This document shows positions 1-6,466 of a stretch of 7,566 nt of DNA, piece after piece. Numbering within the stretch: the first letter of the stretch is position 1; the number at the start of each line of letters is the position of its first letter. Source of the DNA: an uncultured Actinoplanes sp. (GTDB taxonomy: Bacteria > Actinomycetota > Actinomycetes > Mycobacteriales > Micromonosporaceae); contig CAKUMG010000251.1 in NCBI GenBank assembly GCA_934667465.1, forward strand, positions 1-7,566, read 5' to 3'. The translations under genes and the position numbers were made by a program. The notes under the pieces are model-generated. The model was not told the DNA's origin. It was given only the letters and a program-made list of their open reading frames with translations, and searched no databases.

Positions 1-1953
1 GCCGAAGTCGTCGACCAGCAGCCGGACGCCGATCTCGCGCAGCTCGAACAGGACCCGCGCCGCCACGCCGCCGCCGTCGACCATCACGGACTCGGTCATC
101 TCCAGCGCCACCGCCCCGGCGGGCAGCCCGAACTCGCGCAGCTCCGCCGCGACCGCCGCCGGCAACCCCGGGTCGGACAGCTGCCGGGGGGACACGTTGA
201 CCGCCAGGTAGAAGTCGTCGCCGACCACGCCGTCCGCGCGCCAGCCGGCGAGCCGGCGCAGGGCCTCGCGCCGTACCCAGGTGCCGAGCTCGCCGATCAG
301 CCCGGCCTCCTCCGCGACCGGCACGAACGTCATCGGCGGGATCGGGCCGCGCTCCGGGTGGGTCCAGCGCACCAGCGCCTCGGCGCCGCACGGGCGGCCC
401 GGCCCCAGCCGTACGATCGGCTGGTAGACCACGCTGAGCTGGCCCCGCGCCAGCGCGGTCCGCAGCGCACCCTCGAGCTCGATGCGCTCGCGGACCCGGT
501 CGTGCATCGAGGCGTCGAAGATCGTGGAGCGGCCCGGCCCGCCGGCCTTCGCGCGGTACATCGCCGTGTCGGCGTCGCGCAGCAGGGCCTCGGCGGCCGC
601 CGAGGGGTCGCCGCCCCCGGGCGCCTGCGCGAGCCCGATCGACGCCGTGATCACCACCTCGGTGTCCCGGACCGGCAGCGGCCGGGCGAAGCACGACCGG
701 ACGGTCTCCACCAGGTGCCGGGCGGTCGCGTCGTCGCCCACGAACGCGATGAGGAAGTCGTCGCCGCCGACCCGGGCCGGCGGCACGCCGGCGGGCAGGG
801 CGGCCCGCAGCCGCGCGGCCACCTCGATGACCAGCTGGTCGCCGGTGTCGTGGCCCCACGAGTCGTTGACCCACTTGAAGCCGTCGAGGTCGAGCAGCGC
901 CACCCAGACCCGGCCGGGACCGGCCGCGGGGACGGTTGCGACCAGCCGTTCCACCTCGGCGGTGACGGCCCGGCGGTTGGGCAGCCCGGTCAGCGGGTCG
1001 TGCCGCGCCTGATACTCGGAGTTGCGCTGCGCCTCGGCCTGCGCGCGGACCGCGGACACCGCCCGGACTAGCAGCAGCACGACAGTCGCCGTCCCGCACG
1101 CGCCGATCAGCAGCCGGGCCCGCGCGCTGTCACCGGCGACCGGCAGCAGCGCGAACGGCGCGAGCGACGCCGGGACCAGCAGCAGCATCCGCTGCCACGA
1201 CCAGGCCTGCACCGGCGGGCGGTCGCCACGGCCCAGCGCCGCGACGGACGGGTGCAGCGTGGCGGCGCCGATCAGCGTGAACGCCAGCAGGAACGGCACG
1301 TCGAGCAGCGGGGAGGCGTAGGTGCGGCCGGTCACGCCGATGACGCTGTACGCGACGTCGCCGGCGAGCAGCATCCCGATGCCCGCCGCCAGCAGCACCA
1401 GGCTGACCGGCCACGTCCGCGCCGTGAACGTCAGATTGATCACCAGCGCCAGCAGGGCCACGTCCAAGAGCGGATAAAGCGCTGCGAGTACGGCCTCAGC
1501 CGCGGGCCGTCCCGGCACGGCGGCCGCGGGGGCGGCCAGCAGCAGCGCGCTCGTCAGTCCACCGGCGAGGCACACGATCAGGCCATCCAGTGCGGCGTGC
1601 CGCGCCACGGTGCCACGCGAGCGGACCAGCAGCACGAAGAACACGCCGAGGCAGGCGTAGCCGGGCACGGTGGCCAGGTCCGCGAGCAGCGGCTCGCCGG
1701 TCACCAGCGGGCGCAGCAGCGCGCCCGCGAGGAAGAACAGCCCGGCGGCGGCCAGGGCGTGCCACGCCGCACGCGGACCGGCGCCGTACCGCCGTGGCCC
1801 GGCTACGAACGCGGCCACCGCGCCGAGCCCGGTCACCAGGAAGCAGGCGGCGTCGACGCCCGCCGGCAACGGCAGGGCGTAGACCACCGTGGCCGCCACC
1901 CCGGCCGCGGCGAACGCCGGCCAGGCACGGCGCCACAGGGCAGTCGACCGCAC
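1..1953 (-). CDS. Membrane-anchored GGDEF-EAL cyclic-di-GMP protein (3' end outside window)
   Basis: This is a bifunctional-type diguanylate cyclase/phosphodiesterase that would make or degrade cyclic-di-GMP at the membrane. The visible 651 codons begin with about ten hydrophobic stretches (roughly residues 9-305), a probable multi-helix membrane sensor of no family I can name. The GGDEF domain starts at HDPLTGLPNR (318-327) and carries DLDGFK with metal-binding D355. Its active-site signature is GGDDF (396-400), with Asp in place of the usual fourth-position Glu. No RxxD inhibitory I-site precedes the signature. The EAL domain has EALVRW (E525), VNVSPRQL (N586), LEMTES (E618, E621) and DDFG (648-651), all expected metal ligands so far, and is cut by the window edge. 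The GTG at 1951-1953 is chosen because it is the only start codon between the preceding in-frame stop (1978-1980) and the coding sequence; a G-rich run lies about 10 nt upstream. It lies 24 nt after the universal stress gene, so the two are probably cotranscribed. The family is certain; whether the cyclase is active is not. Confidence 0.95.
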   Translation of the reverse strand, partial: MRSTALWRRAWPAFAAAGVAATVVYALPLPAGVDAACFLVTGLGAVAAFVAGPRRYGAGPRAAWHALAAAGLFFLAGALLRPLVTGEPLLADLATVPGYACLGVFFVLLVRSRGTVARHAALDGLIVCLAGGLTSALLLAAPAAAVPGRPAAEAVLAALYPLLDVALLALVINLTFTARTWPVSLVLLAAGIGMLLAGDVAYSVIGVTGRTYASPLLDVPFLLAFTLIGAATLHPSVAALGRGDRPPVQAWSWQRMLLLVPASLAPFALLPVAGDSARARLLIGACGTATVVLLLVRAVSAVRAQAEAQRNSEYQARHDPLTGLPNRRAVTAEVERLVATVPAAGPGRVWVALLDLDGFKWVNDSWGHDTGDQLVIEVAARLRAALPAGVPPARVGGDDFLIAFVGDDATARHLVETVRSCFARPLPVRDTEVVITASIGLAQAPGGGDPSAAAEALLRDADTAMYRAKAGGPGRSTIFDASMHDRVRERIELEGALRTALARGQLSVVYQPIVRLGPGRPCGAEALVRWTHPERGPIPPMTFVPVAEEAGLIGELGTWVRREALRRLAGWRADGVVGDDFYLAVNVSPRQLSDPGLPAAVAAELREFGLPAGAVALEMTESVMVDGGGVAARVLFELREIGVRLLVDDFG

Positions 1954-1977
1954 CGCGCATCGCCCCCCGGAGAACCG

Positions 1978-2838
1978 TCAGCCGATCAGCGCTTCCGCCG
2001 TTGGCAACGTACCGTCCGGCGTGGTCCGTGCGGCAGAGGTTCCGTGCACGAAAACCGTCGGGCAGGCACCGCGCAGAAGAAGCTCCGCGGCGACGACGCC
2101 GAGCAGCCCTGGCCCCCGGGTGCCACGCGGGCCCGCCAGCAGCAGCCGCGCCCGCCGCGAGGCCCGCACGAGGGTGGCCGCCGGGTCGCCGGTCAGCAGC
2201 CGCGCGCTGACCCGCGGCGTACGGCCGATGGTGGCGATCGCCTCGCCCAGCAGCGCCCGGCCCGCATCCGTCCCGTCCGGCCCACCGACCACATGGGTCA
2301 CTTCCAGCGCGGCGGACAGCCGCACGGCCTCGGCTGCCGCGAACCGCAGGGCCAGCAGCGAGCAGGGCGAGCCGTCCACGGCGGCGAGCAGGGGACCGGC
2401 CGGCGGGCGGACCCCGCGGGCCACGACGACCGGGCAGCGCGCGCGGGCCACCGCCTGCACGAGCACCGACGACGGGGGCAGGCGTTTCGTGGCGGCGAGC
2501 CCGTCGTCGCCGATGACGAGCAGCGCCGCCGTACGCGTCCGGCGCAGCAGCACCCGTACGGGATCGCCCTCCGCGACGTGACCGGTCACCCGCACGCCGG
2601 GGACGCTGCGCAGCGCGGTGTCGACGGCGACGCGCACCAGCTGATCGGCATCCTGTCGCGCGACGGCGTAATCAGGAGGATCATCGGGGGAGAAGGCGGG
2701 GGGCCAGGAGAACGCGTGGACGATCCGCAGGGGGCGTCCGCTGGCCACCGCCTCCCGGGCACCGAGCCGGGTGGCGGCCAGCCCGGCCGAGTTTCCGTTG
2801 ACGGCTACGACGACAGGAGCAGGTTCCGAGATCTGCAT
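1978..2838 (-). CDS. Tandem-domain universal stress protein (UspA family)
   Basis: This 286-residue protein has two UspA domains (about residues 7-141 and 149-265), the tandem layout common in actinobacteria, where such proteins accompany hypoxia, dormancy or general stress responses. It is probably cytoplasmic; I see no signal peptide or membrane helix. Domain 2 keeps the VDGS strand-1 motif (154-157), whereas domain 1 has VNGN (13-16). The nucleotide loop G-xx-G-x9-G-S/T is degenerate in both. Domain 1 has G110 and G113 but S123-S124 where G-S/T is expected; domain 2 has G236 and G239 but V249-A250. ATP binding is therefore doubtful. The ATG start is supported by GAGGTGG about 7 nt upstream. 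It is the first gene of a minus-strand pair with the GGDEF-EAL gene and is divergent from citrate synthase. The UspA assignment is firm; the exact role is unknown. Confidence 0.93.
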   Translation of the reverse strand: MQISEPAPVVVAVNGNSAGLAATRLGAREAVASGRPLRIVHAFSWPPAFSPDDPPDYAVARQDADQLVRVAVDTALRSVPGVRVTGHVAEGDPVRVLLRRTRTAALLVIGDDGLAATKRLPPSSVLVQAVARARCPVVVARGVRPPAGPLLAAVDGSPCSLLALRFAAAEAVRLSAALEVTHVVGGPDGTDAGRALLGEAIATIGRTPRVSARLLTGDPAATLVRASRRARLLLAGPRGTRGPGLLGVVAAELLLRGACPTVFVHGTSAARTTPDGTLPTAEALIG

Positions 2839-2888
2839 CGGTTCACCACCTCAGCACCGCGAGGCCGCGGTTGACTAGCATTTGGGGG

Positions 2889-2958
2889 TTGTCCGGGACT
2901 TCCCTCGAGTTTTCCGCACCCGCAGGCCGGAGTACATGGTCTCCACCGTCCCGGACAA
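2889..2958. repeat. Inverted pair of GTCC-N-GGAC sites in the divergent intergenic region
   Basis: TTGTCCGGGAC at 2889-2899 is repeated exactly in reverse complement as GTCCCGGACAA at 2948-2958, with 48 nt between. Each arm is itself a near-perfect palindrome, GTCC-N-GGAC, so each could be a dimer-binding operator. Centre-to-centre spacing is 59 bp. The left copy also contains CGGGACT, resembling half of the DosR/DevR (OsdR) box that controls universal stress genes in other actinobacteria; the other half is poorly conserved. The repeat is seen directly; operator function is an inference. Confidence 0.5.
2931..2958 (-). promoter_or_regulatory. Candidate promoter of the stress/c-di-GMP operon
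   Basis: On the minus strand a TTGTCC -35-like box (2953-2958) is followed after 16 nt by TGTACT (2931-2936) as a -10-like box. Each matches four of six positions of the housekeeping sigma consensus. This would put transcription start near 2924 and leave a leader of about 85 nt before the stress gene. The -35 box lies inside the right arm of the inverted repeat in this intergenic region, which suggests regulated access. It is inferred from sequence only, and alternative sigma factors are possible. Confidence 0.3.
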
Positions 2959-3039
2959 TCCTCATCGTCTATGTTGTGACGGCGCGCACGTTTTCGTGAT
3001 CAATCCCTCAGCGATCGACCGGCTGATGACCCGTTCAGC

Positions 3040-3068
3040 TTGAGGGTTTACGGTGAACGGCAGGTTAT
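3040..3068 (+). promoter_or_regulatory. Candidate promoter of citrate synthase
   Basis: TTGAGG (3040-3045) and GGTTAT (3063-3068) are separated by 17 nt, about 34 nt before the start codon. The -10 match is poor, so this is only the best of several weak candidates. The remaining upstream stretch (2959-3039) shows a second CCCTCA/TGAGGG inverted pair (3005-3010 and 3041-3046) of unknown meaning. A small hairpin CGGCAG/CTGCCG (3058-3063 with 3078-3083) would sit in the leader. Confidence 0.25.
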
Positions 3069-3101
3069 TCGCGACATCTGCCGGTGAAGTGAGGGAAATA
3101 C

Positions 3102-4385
3102 ATGACGGATGTCAAGCTCGAGCACCCTGGTGGCCAGCTGTCCCTGCCGGTGCGGCAGGCGGTGGAGGGGCCGGGTGGCGTCGAGATCAGCGCCCTCCTC
3201 AAGGAGACCGGTTACGTCACCCTCGACCAGGGTTTTGTGAACACGGCTTCCTGCGCGTCGGCGATCACCTACATCGACGGTGACGCCGGCATTCTTCGTT
3301 ATCGGGGATACCCCATCGAGCAGCTGGCCGGCAAGGCCTCCTTCCTCGAGGTGTCCTACCTGCTCATCTACAACGCCCTGCCGACACCCGCGCAGCTGGC
3401 CGAGTTCGCGGACAAGATCCGCGTGCACACGTTGCTGCAGGAGGAGATGCGCTCCTTCTTCTCCGGCTTCCCGCGCGACGCGCACCCGATGGCGGTGCTC
3501 TCCTCGGCGGTGACAGCGCTGTCGACGTTCTACCAGGACGCGCTGGACCCGACCGACCCCGAGCAGGTCGAGATCTCCGGGATCCGGCTCATGGCGAAGC
3601 TTCCGACGATCGCCGCGTACGCGTACAAGAAGTCGATCGGCCACCCGCTGCCGTACCCGGACAACTCGCTGGACTACGTCGAGAACTTCCTGCGGATGAC
3701 GTTCGGCCTGCCCACCGTGGCGTACGAGGTCGATCCGAAGATCGCGAAGATCCTCGACATGCTCTTCGTCCTGCACGCCGAGCACGAGCAGAACTGCTCC
3801 ACCTCGACGGTGCGGCTGGTCGGCTCCGCGCAGGCCAACCTGTTCACGTCGGTGGCCTCGGGCATCAACGCCCTCTCCGGGCCGCTGCACGGCGGCGCCA
3901 ACTCGGCGGTGCTCGAGATGCTCGAGCAGATCCGCGCCGACGGCGGCGACGTCCAGTCCTTCGTGCGCCGCGTCAAGGCGAAGGAGAAGGGCGTCAAGCT
4001 GATGGGCTTCGGCCACCGGGTCTACAAGAACTACGACCCGCGTGCCGCCATCGTCAAGAAGGCCGCGCAGGACGTGCTGTCCACGCTGGACAAGCCCGAC
4101 CCGCTGCTGGACATCGCGTTCCAGCTCGAGGAGATCGCGCTCGCGGACGATTACTTCGTCTCCCGCAAGCTCTACCCCAATGTGGACTTCTACACCGGCC
4201 TGATCTACAAGGCGCTGGGCTTCCCGACCAAGATGTTCACCGTGCTGTTCGCGCTCGGCCGGCTCCCCGGCTGGATCGCGCAGTGGGGCGAGCAGGCCGC
4301 GGACCCGACCACGAAGATCGGCCGCCCCCGCCAGCTCTACATCGGCGAGGCCGAGCGCACCTTCGTGCCGATCTCGGAGCGCTGA
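3102..4385 (+). CDS. gltA: Citrate synthase, type II (hexameric) class
   Basis: This gene encodes citrate synthase, which condenses oxaloacetate with acetyl-CoA to citrate at the entry of the TCA cycle. The 427-residue length is that of the bacterial hexameric class. The catalytic triad is intact: H263 in GPLHGGAN, H305 in GFGHRVYK and D362 in VDFYTG. The substrate-site segment LHAEHEQN and the C-terminal RPRQLY segment are also present. The N-terminal 50-residue extension ahead of the core (through DGDAGILRYRGYPIEQL) is typical of full-length GltA and argues against a 2-methylcitrate synthase, which is usually shorter. The ATG is preceded by GAGGG about 7 nt upstream. The gene looks monocistronic: divergent from the stress operon on the left and closed by an intrinsic terminator on the right. 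No frameshift or missing residue was seen. Confidence 0.97.
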   Translation: MTDVKLEHPGGQLSLPVRQAVEGPGGVEISALLKETGYVTLDQGFVNTASCASAITYIDGDAGILRYRGYPIEQLAGKASFLEVSYLLIYNALPTPAQLAEFADKIRVHTLLQEEMRSFFSGFPRDAHPMAVLSSAVTALSTFYQDALDPTDPEQVEISGIRLMAKLPTIAAYAYKKSIGHPLPYPDNSLDYVENFLRMTFGLPTVAYEVDPKIAKILDMLFVLHAEHEQNCSTSTVRLVGSAQANLFTSVASGINALSGPLHGGANSAVLEMLEQIRADGGDVQSFVRRVKAKEKGVKLMGFGHRVYKNYDPRAAIVKKAAQDVLSTLDKPDPLLDIAFQLEEIALADDYFVSRKLYPNVDFYTGLIYKALGFPTKMFTVLFALGRLPGWIAQWGEQAADPTTKIGRPRQLYIGEAERTFVPISER

Positions 4386-4396
4386 CGCACCTCCCC

Positions 4397-4433
4397 GCGC
4401 CGGTCGTCCCTCCCGGGCGGCCGGTGCTTTTTT
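4397..4433 (+). terminator. Intrinsic terminator of gltA
   Basis: A 13-bp stem (4397-4409 with 4415-4427, including three G-U pairs) closes a 5-nt loop and is followed directly by six T residues (4428-4433). It begins 12 nt after the gltA stop codon. This is a textbook rho-independent terminator, fairly uncommon in such GC-rich genomes, and it separates gltA transcription from the following regulator. Confidence 0.9.
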
Positions 4434-4448
4434 CTGCCGTACATACCT

Positions 4449-4477
4449 TTGCGGTTATATGCCTCGCGGGGCATGAT
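4449..4477 (+). promoter_or_regulatory. Candidate promoter giving a leaderless regulator mRNA
   Basis: TTGCGG (4449-4454), a 17-nt spacer and CATGAT (4472-4477, five of six positions matching the TATGAT-like -10) place +1 at or next to the A of the ATG at 4484. No convincing Shine-Dalgarno sequence precedes that ATG, which fits leaderless translation, common in actinobacteria. An alternative -10 is TTATAT (4455-4460), which would give a leader of about 17 nt. The AT-rich patch CATACC...GTTATATG around 4442-4461 is an imperfect dyad and a possible autoregulatory operator. Confidence 0.4.
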
Positions 4478-4483
4478 GGCGCC

Positions 4484-4762
4484 ATGGACGCCATCGCGGT
4501 GCTCGCCGAGCCCGTCCGCCGCCGCATCCTCGACGAGCTGCGCCCCGCCGACCGCACCGTGGGCGACCTGGTCGCCGCGCTGGGCATGAGCCAGCCGGCC
4601 GTCTCCAAGCACCTCAAGGTCCTGCGCGAGGCGGGCTACGTGAGCAGCCGCACCGCGGCGCAGCACCGCATCTACCGCCTCGAGCGCGAGCCGTTCCGCG
4701 CACTGGAGCGCTGGCTCGCGCCGTACTCGAACCTGTGGGCGGCCCGCGGCCGGCGGGCATGA
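4484..4762 (+). CDS. ArsR-family winged-helix transcriptional regulator
   Basis: This is a 92-residue DNA-binding protein of the ArsR/SmtB fold. MDAIAVLAEPVRRRILDEL is the typical first helix of this class. The helix-turn-helix with recognition helix MSQPAVSKHLKVLREAGYV lies at about residues 32-50, followed by the wing around SSRTAAQHRIYRL. It has no cysteine, so the classic ELCVCD metal-sensing motif is absent. It resembles the regulators usually paired with an SRPBCC-domain gene rather than a metal sensor. The C-terminus is short, ending soon after the LERWLAPYSNLW segment where relatives often continue one more helix. The ATG at 4484 is chosen because it precedes the conserved first helix; the reading frame stays open upstream, but that stretch runs through the terminator. 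The gluconokinase gene follows after 52 nt with no terminator, so it may be the target or simply cotranscribed. The ligand is unknown. Confidence 0.9.
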   Translation: MDAIAVLAEPVRRRILDELRPADRTVGDLVAALGMSQPAVSKHLKVLREAGYVSSRTAAQHRIYRLEREPFRALERWLAPYSNLWAARGRRA

Positions 4763-4814
4763 CACGCTCACCCGGTGGGCATGTCCCCGGCCAAGTTCCG
4801 CGTTTGGAGGATGC

Positions 4815-6410
4815 ATGGACGTCGTGATCGGGATCGACACCGGGACCACCGCGACCAAGGGGGTGGCCGCCGGGGCGGACGGCCTCGTCCGGGCCGCGGT
4901 CAGCGTGCACTATCCGCTGTCGGTGCCCGGTCCCGGCCGCGCCGAGCTCGACCCCGGCCGGCTGCGCGACGCCGCGGTGGAGGCGCTGGTCAAGGTCGCC
5001 GCGGAGGTGCGCGAGCGCGGCGACCGCGTACGGGCGATCAGCCTCTCCGCCTTTCTGCACGGCCTCGTGCCCATGGACGCCGAAGGCGGCTTCCGGGGTG
5101 CGCTGATCACCTGGGCCGACAACCGGTCCTCCGGGCAGGCGCGCGAGATCGCCGAGGAGGGACGGGCGAAGATCCTCCAGGCGCGTACGGGCACACCCGT
5201 GCACCCGATGGCGCCGCTGCCCAAGCTGGCGTGGTGGCGCGCCACCGAGCCGGAGGCGCTGCGCGACACCCCGCGCTGGGGCGGCGTCAAGGAGGTCGTC
5301 CTGTCCGGGCTGGCCGAGGGCGGCTTCGTCGTCGACCTGTCGCTCGCCTCCGGCACCGGTCTCTACGACATCCACGAGCGCCGGTGGGACCCCGAGGCGC
5401 TCGAGATCGCCGGGGTGCGCGCGGAGCAGCTCGCCGAGGTCGTGCCCACCACCACCGTGCTGCGCCTGCGCCGCGACGTGGCGACCGCGGCCGGGCTGGA
5501 CCCTGCGACGCCGCTTGTCATCGGTGCCGCGGACGGGCCGCTGGCCAACCTCGGGGTCGGGGCCACGCCGGCCGGCATCGCGGCGGTGTCGCTCGGCACC
5601 AGCGGCGCGCTGCGCACGGTCGTCGACAGCCCGGTCGCCGACAAGAACGGGCGGCTGTTCTGCTACGCGCTGACCGAGGACCGCTGGGTGCTCGGCGGCG
5701 CCATCAACAATGCCGGGTCGGTGGTCCGCTGGGCCGGGCAGACGATGGCCGAGGGCTTCGACCGGCCCGCCGCGGAGGGCGAGGACGCGGACGTACGCGA
5801 CGCGGCCCTGCTGGACGAGGCCGCGGCCGCCCCGGCGGGCAGCGAGGGGCTGCTCTGCCTGCCCTACCTGCTCGGCGAGCGCGCTCCCTGGTGGAAGGGC
5901 GGCATGCGCGGCGCCTATCTCGGGCTGCGCCGCGAGCACGGCCGCGCGCACCTGGTGCGGGCCGCCGTCGAGGGCGTCTGCCAGCAGCTGGCGCTGGTCC
6001 GGGACACGTTCGCCGACGAGGGCATCGAGATGCGGGAGGTACGCGCCACGGGCGGCGCCGTCGCCTCCGAGCTCTGGGTCGAGACGCTCGCGTCGGCGCT
6101 GGACCTGCCCGTGGCGATCGCGGACACGCCGGAGGGGACCGCGCTCGGCGCCGTCCTGCTCGGGCTGCACGCCGTCGGGGACCTGCCCGACCTGGACGCC
6201 GCCGCCGACCTGGCCGGGATCTCCGGGCGCACCGACCCGCAGCCCGCCGACGCGGCGCTCTACAAGCGGCTGCGGCCGTTGATCGAGCGGTCCGCGCTGG
6301 CGGTGACCGACGTGCTGACCGAGCTCGACCGGCTCGCGCCCGAGCCGCTGCCGAGCACGGAGAAGGCCGTCACCGACAGTGACCGCGGTCCGGGCAACGA
6401 CATCGGGTGA
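4815..6410 (+). CDS. gntK: Gluconokinase, FGGY carbohydrate kinase family
   Basis: This is a cytoplasmic sugar kinase that most likely phosphorylates D-gluconate to 6-phosphogluconate using ATP, feeding the pentose phosphate route. The 531-residue length and the two-lobed FGGY layout fit. The N-terminal phosphate loop is GIDTGTTATKG (6-16). The segment TGTPVHPMAPLPKLAWW (125-141) is characteristic of Bacillus GntK-type gluconokinases. The catalytic base is D240 in GAADGPLANLG, the ATP-site LGTSGA is at 260-265, and GGAINNAGSVVRW follows. PYLLGERAP is at 350-358, and the C-terminal TGGAVASELW adenine-site segment includes G413-G414. GGAGG (4806-4810) precedes the ATG with a 4-nt gap; another ATG at 4811 is in a different frame and abuts the site. 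No gluconate permease or 6-phosphogluconate dehydrogenase gene lies within the window. Another FGGY sugar substrate is possible but less likely. No damage to key residues was seen. Confidence 0.9.
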   Translation: MDVVIGIDTGTTATKGVAAGADGLVRAAVSVHYPLSVPGPGRAELDPGRLRDAAVEALVKVAAEVRERGDRVRAISLSAFLHGLVPMDAEGGFRGALITWADNRSSGQAREIAEEGRAKILQARTGTPVHPMAPLPKLAWWRATEPEALRDTPRWGGVKEVVLSGLAEGGFVVDLSLASGTGLYDIHERRWDPEALEIAGVRAEQLAEVVPTTTVLRLRRDVATAAGLDPATPLVIGAADGPLANLGVGATPAGIAAVSLGTSGALRTVVDSPVADKNGRLFCYALTEDRWVLGGAINNAGSVVRWAGQTMAEGFDRPAAEGEDADVRDAALLDEAAAAPAGSEGLLCLPYLLGERAPWWKGGMRGAYLGLRREHGRAHLVRAAVEGVCQQLALVRDTFADEGIEMREVRATGGAVASELWVETLASALDLPVAIADTPEGTALGAVLLGLHAVGDLPDLDAAADLAGISGRTDPQPADAALYKRLRPLIERSALAVTDVLTELDRLAPEPLPSTEKAVTDSDRGPGNDIG

Positions 6411-6415
6411 GTATG

Positions 6416-6454
6416 CCCACGGGCGCTCGCGTTGACGCGGGCGCCCGGCGTGGG
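6416..6454 (+). terminator. GC-rich hairpin after gntK, no T-tract
   Basis: CCCAC-GGGCGC-T-CGCG (6416-6431) pairs with 6436-6454 around a TTGA loop, giving a 16-bp stem with one G-U pair and a 3-nt bulge (6447-6449). It begins 5 nt after the gntK stop codon and is followed by GAAAGAG rather than T residues. Such tail-less hairpins often follow actinobacterial genes and may end or slow transcription, or protect the 3' end. Position makes terminator function plausible but it is not certain. Confidence 0.6.
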
Positions 6455-6461
6455 AAAGAGT
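6432..6461 (+). promoter_or_regulatory. Candidate promoter of the riboswitch-chelatase transcript
   Basis: TTGACG (6432-6437, five of six to the -35 consensus) and AAGAGT (6456-6461, weak -10) are 18 nt apart. The predicted start is near 6467-6468, exactly where the first paired strand of the riboswitch begins. The -35 box begins in the loop of the post-gntK hairpin. The -10 match is poor, so the call rests mainly on geometry. Confidence 0.35.
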
Positions 6462-6466
6462 GATTG

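Noticed and set aside
1496..1960. A 154-codon minus-strand frame starting at ATG 1958-1960, a possible start for the c-di-GMP gene
   Set aside because: It is in another frame and stops at 1496; the GGDEF-EAL frame runs unbroken from GTG 1951-1953, so that start was kept.
1252..2874. A 540-codon open frame on the plus strand across the stress and c-di-GMP genes
   Set aside because: It is antisense to two recognised genes, has low-complexity Arg/Gln/Gly composition and shows no domain; it is a codon-bias artefact.
2884..2908. A full DosR/DevR box upstream of the stress gene
   Set aside because: Only the CGGGACT half fits; the matching AGTCCC half is absent at the required spacing, so only a resemblance is reported.
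3048..4016. A 322-codon minus-strand open frame opposite gltA
   Set aside because: It mirrors the third-position GC bias of gltA and has no recognisable motif.
4759..4827. A 22-codon open frame overlapping the regulator's stop codon as ATGA, a possible remnant of an SRPBCC partner or a coupling peptide
   Set aside because: The translated residues show no clear similarity to the start of an SRPBCC protein, and it may be chance; not enough support to annotate.
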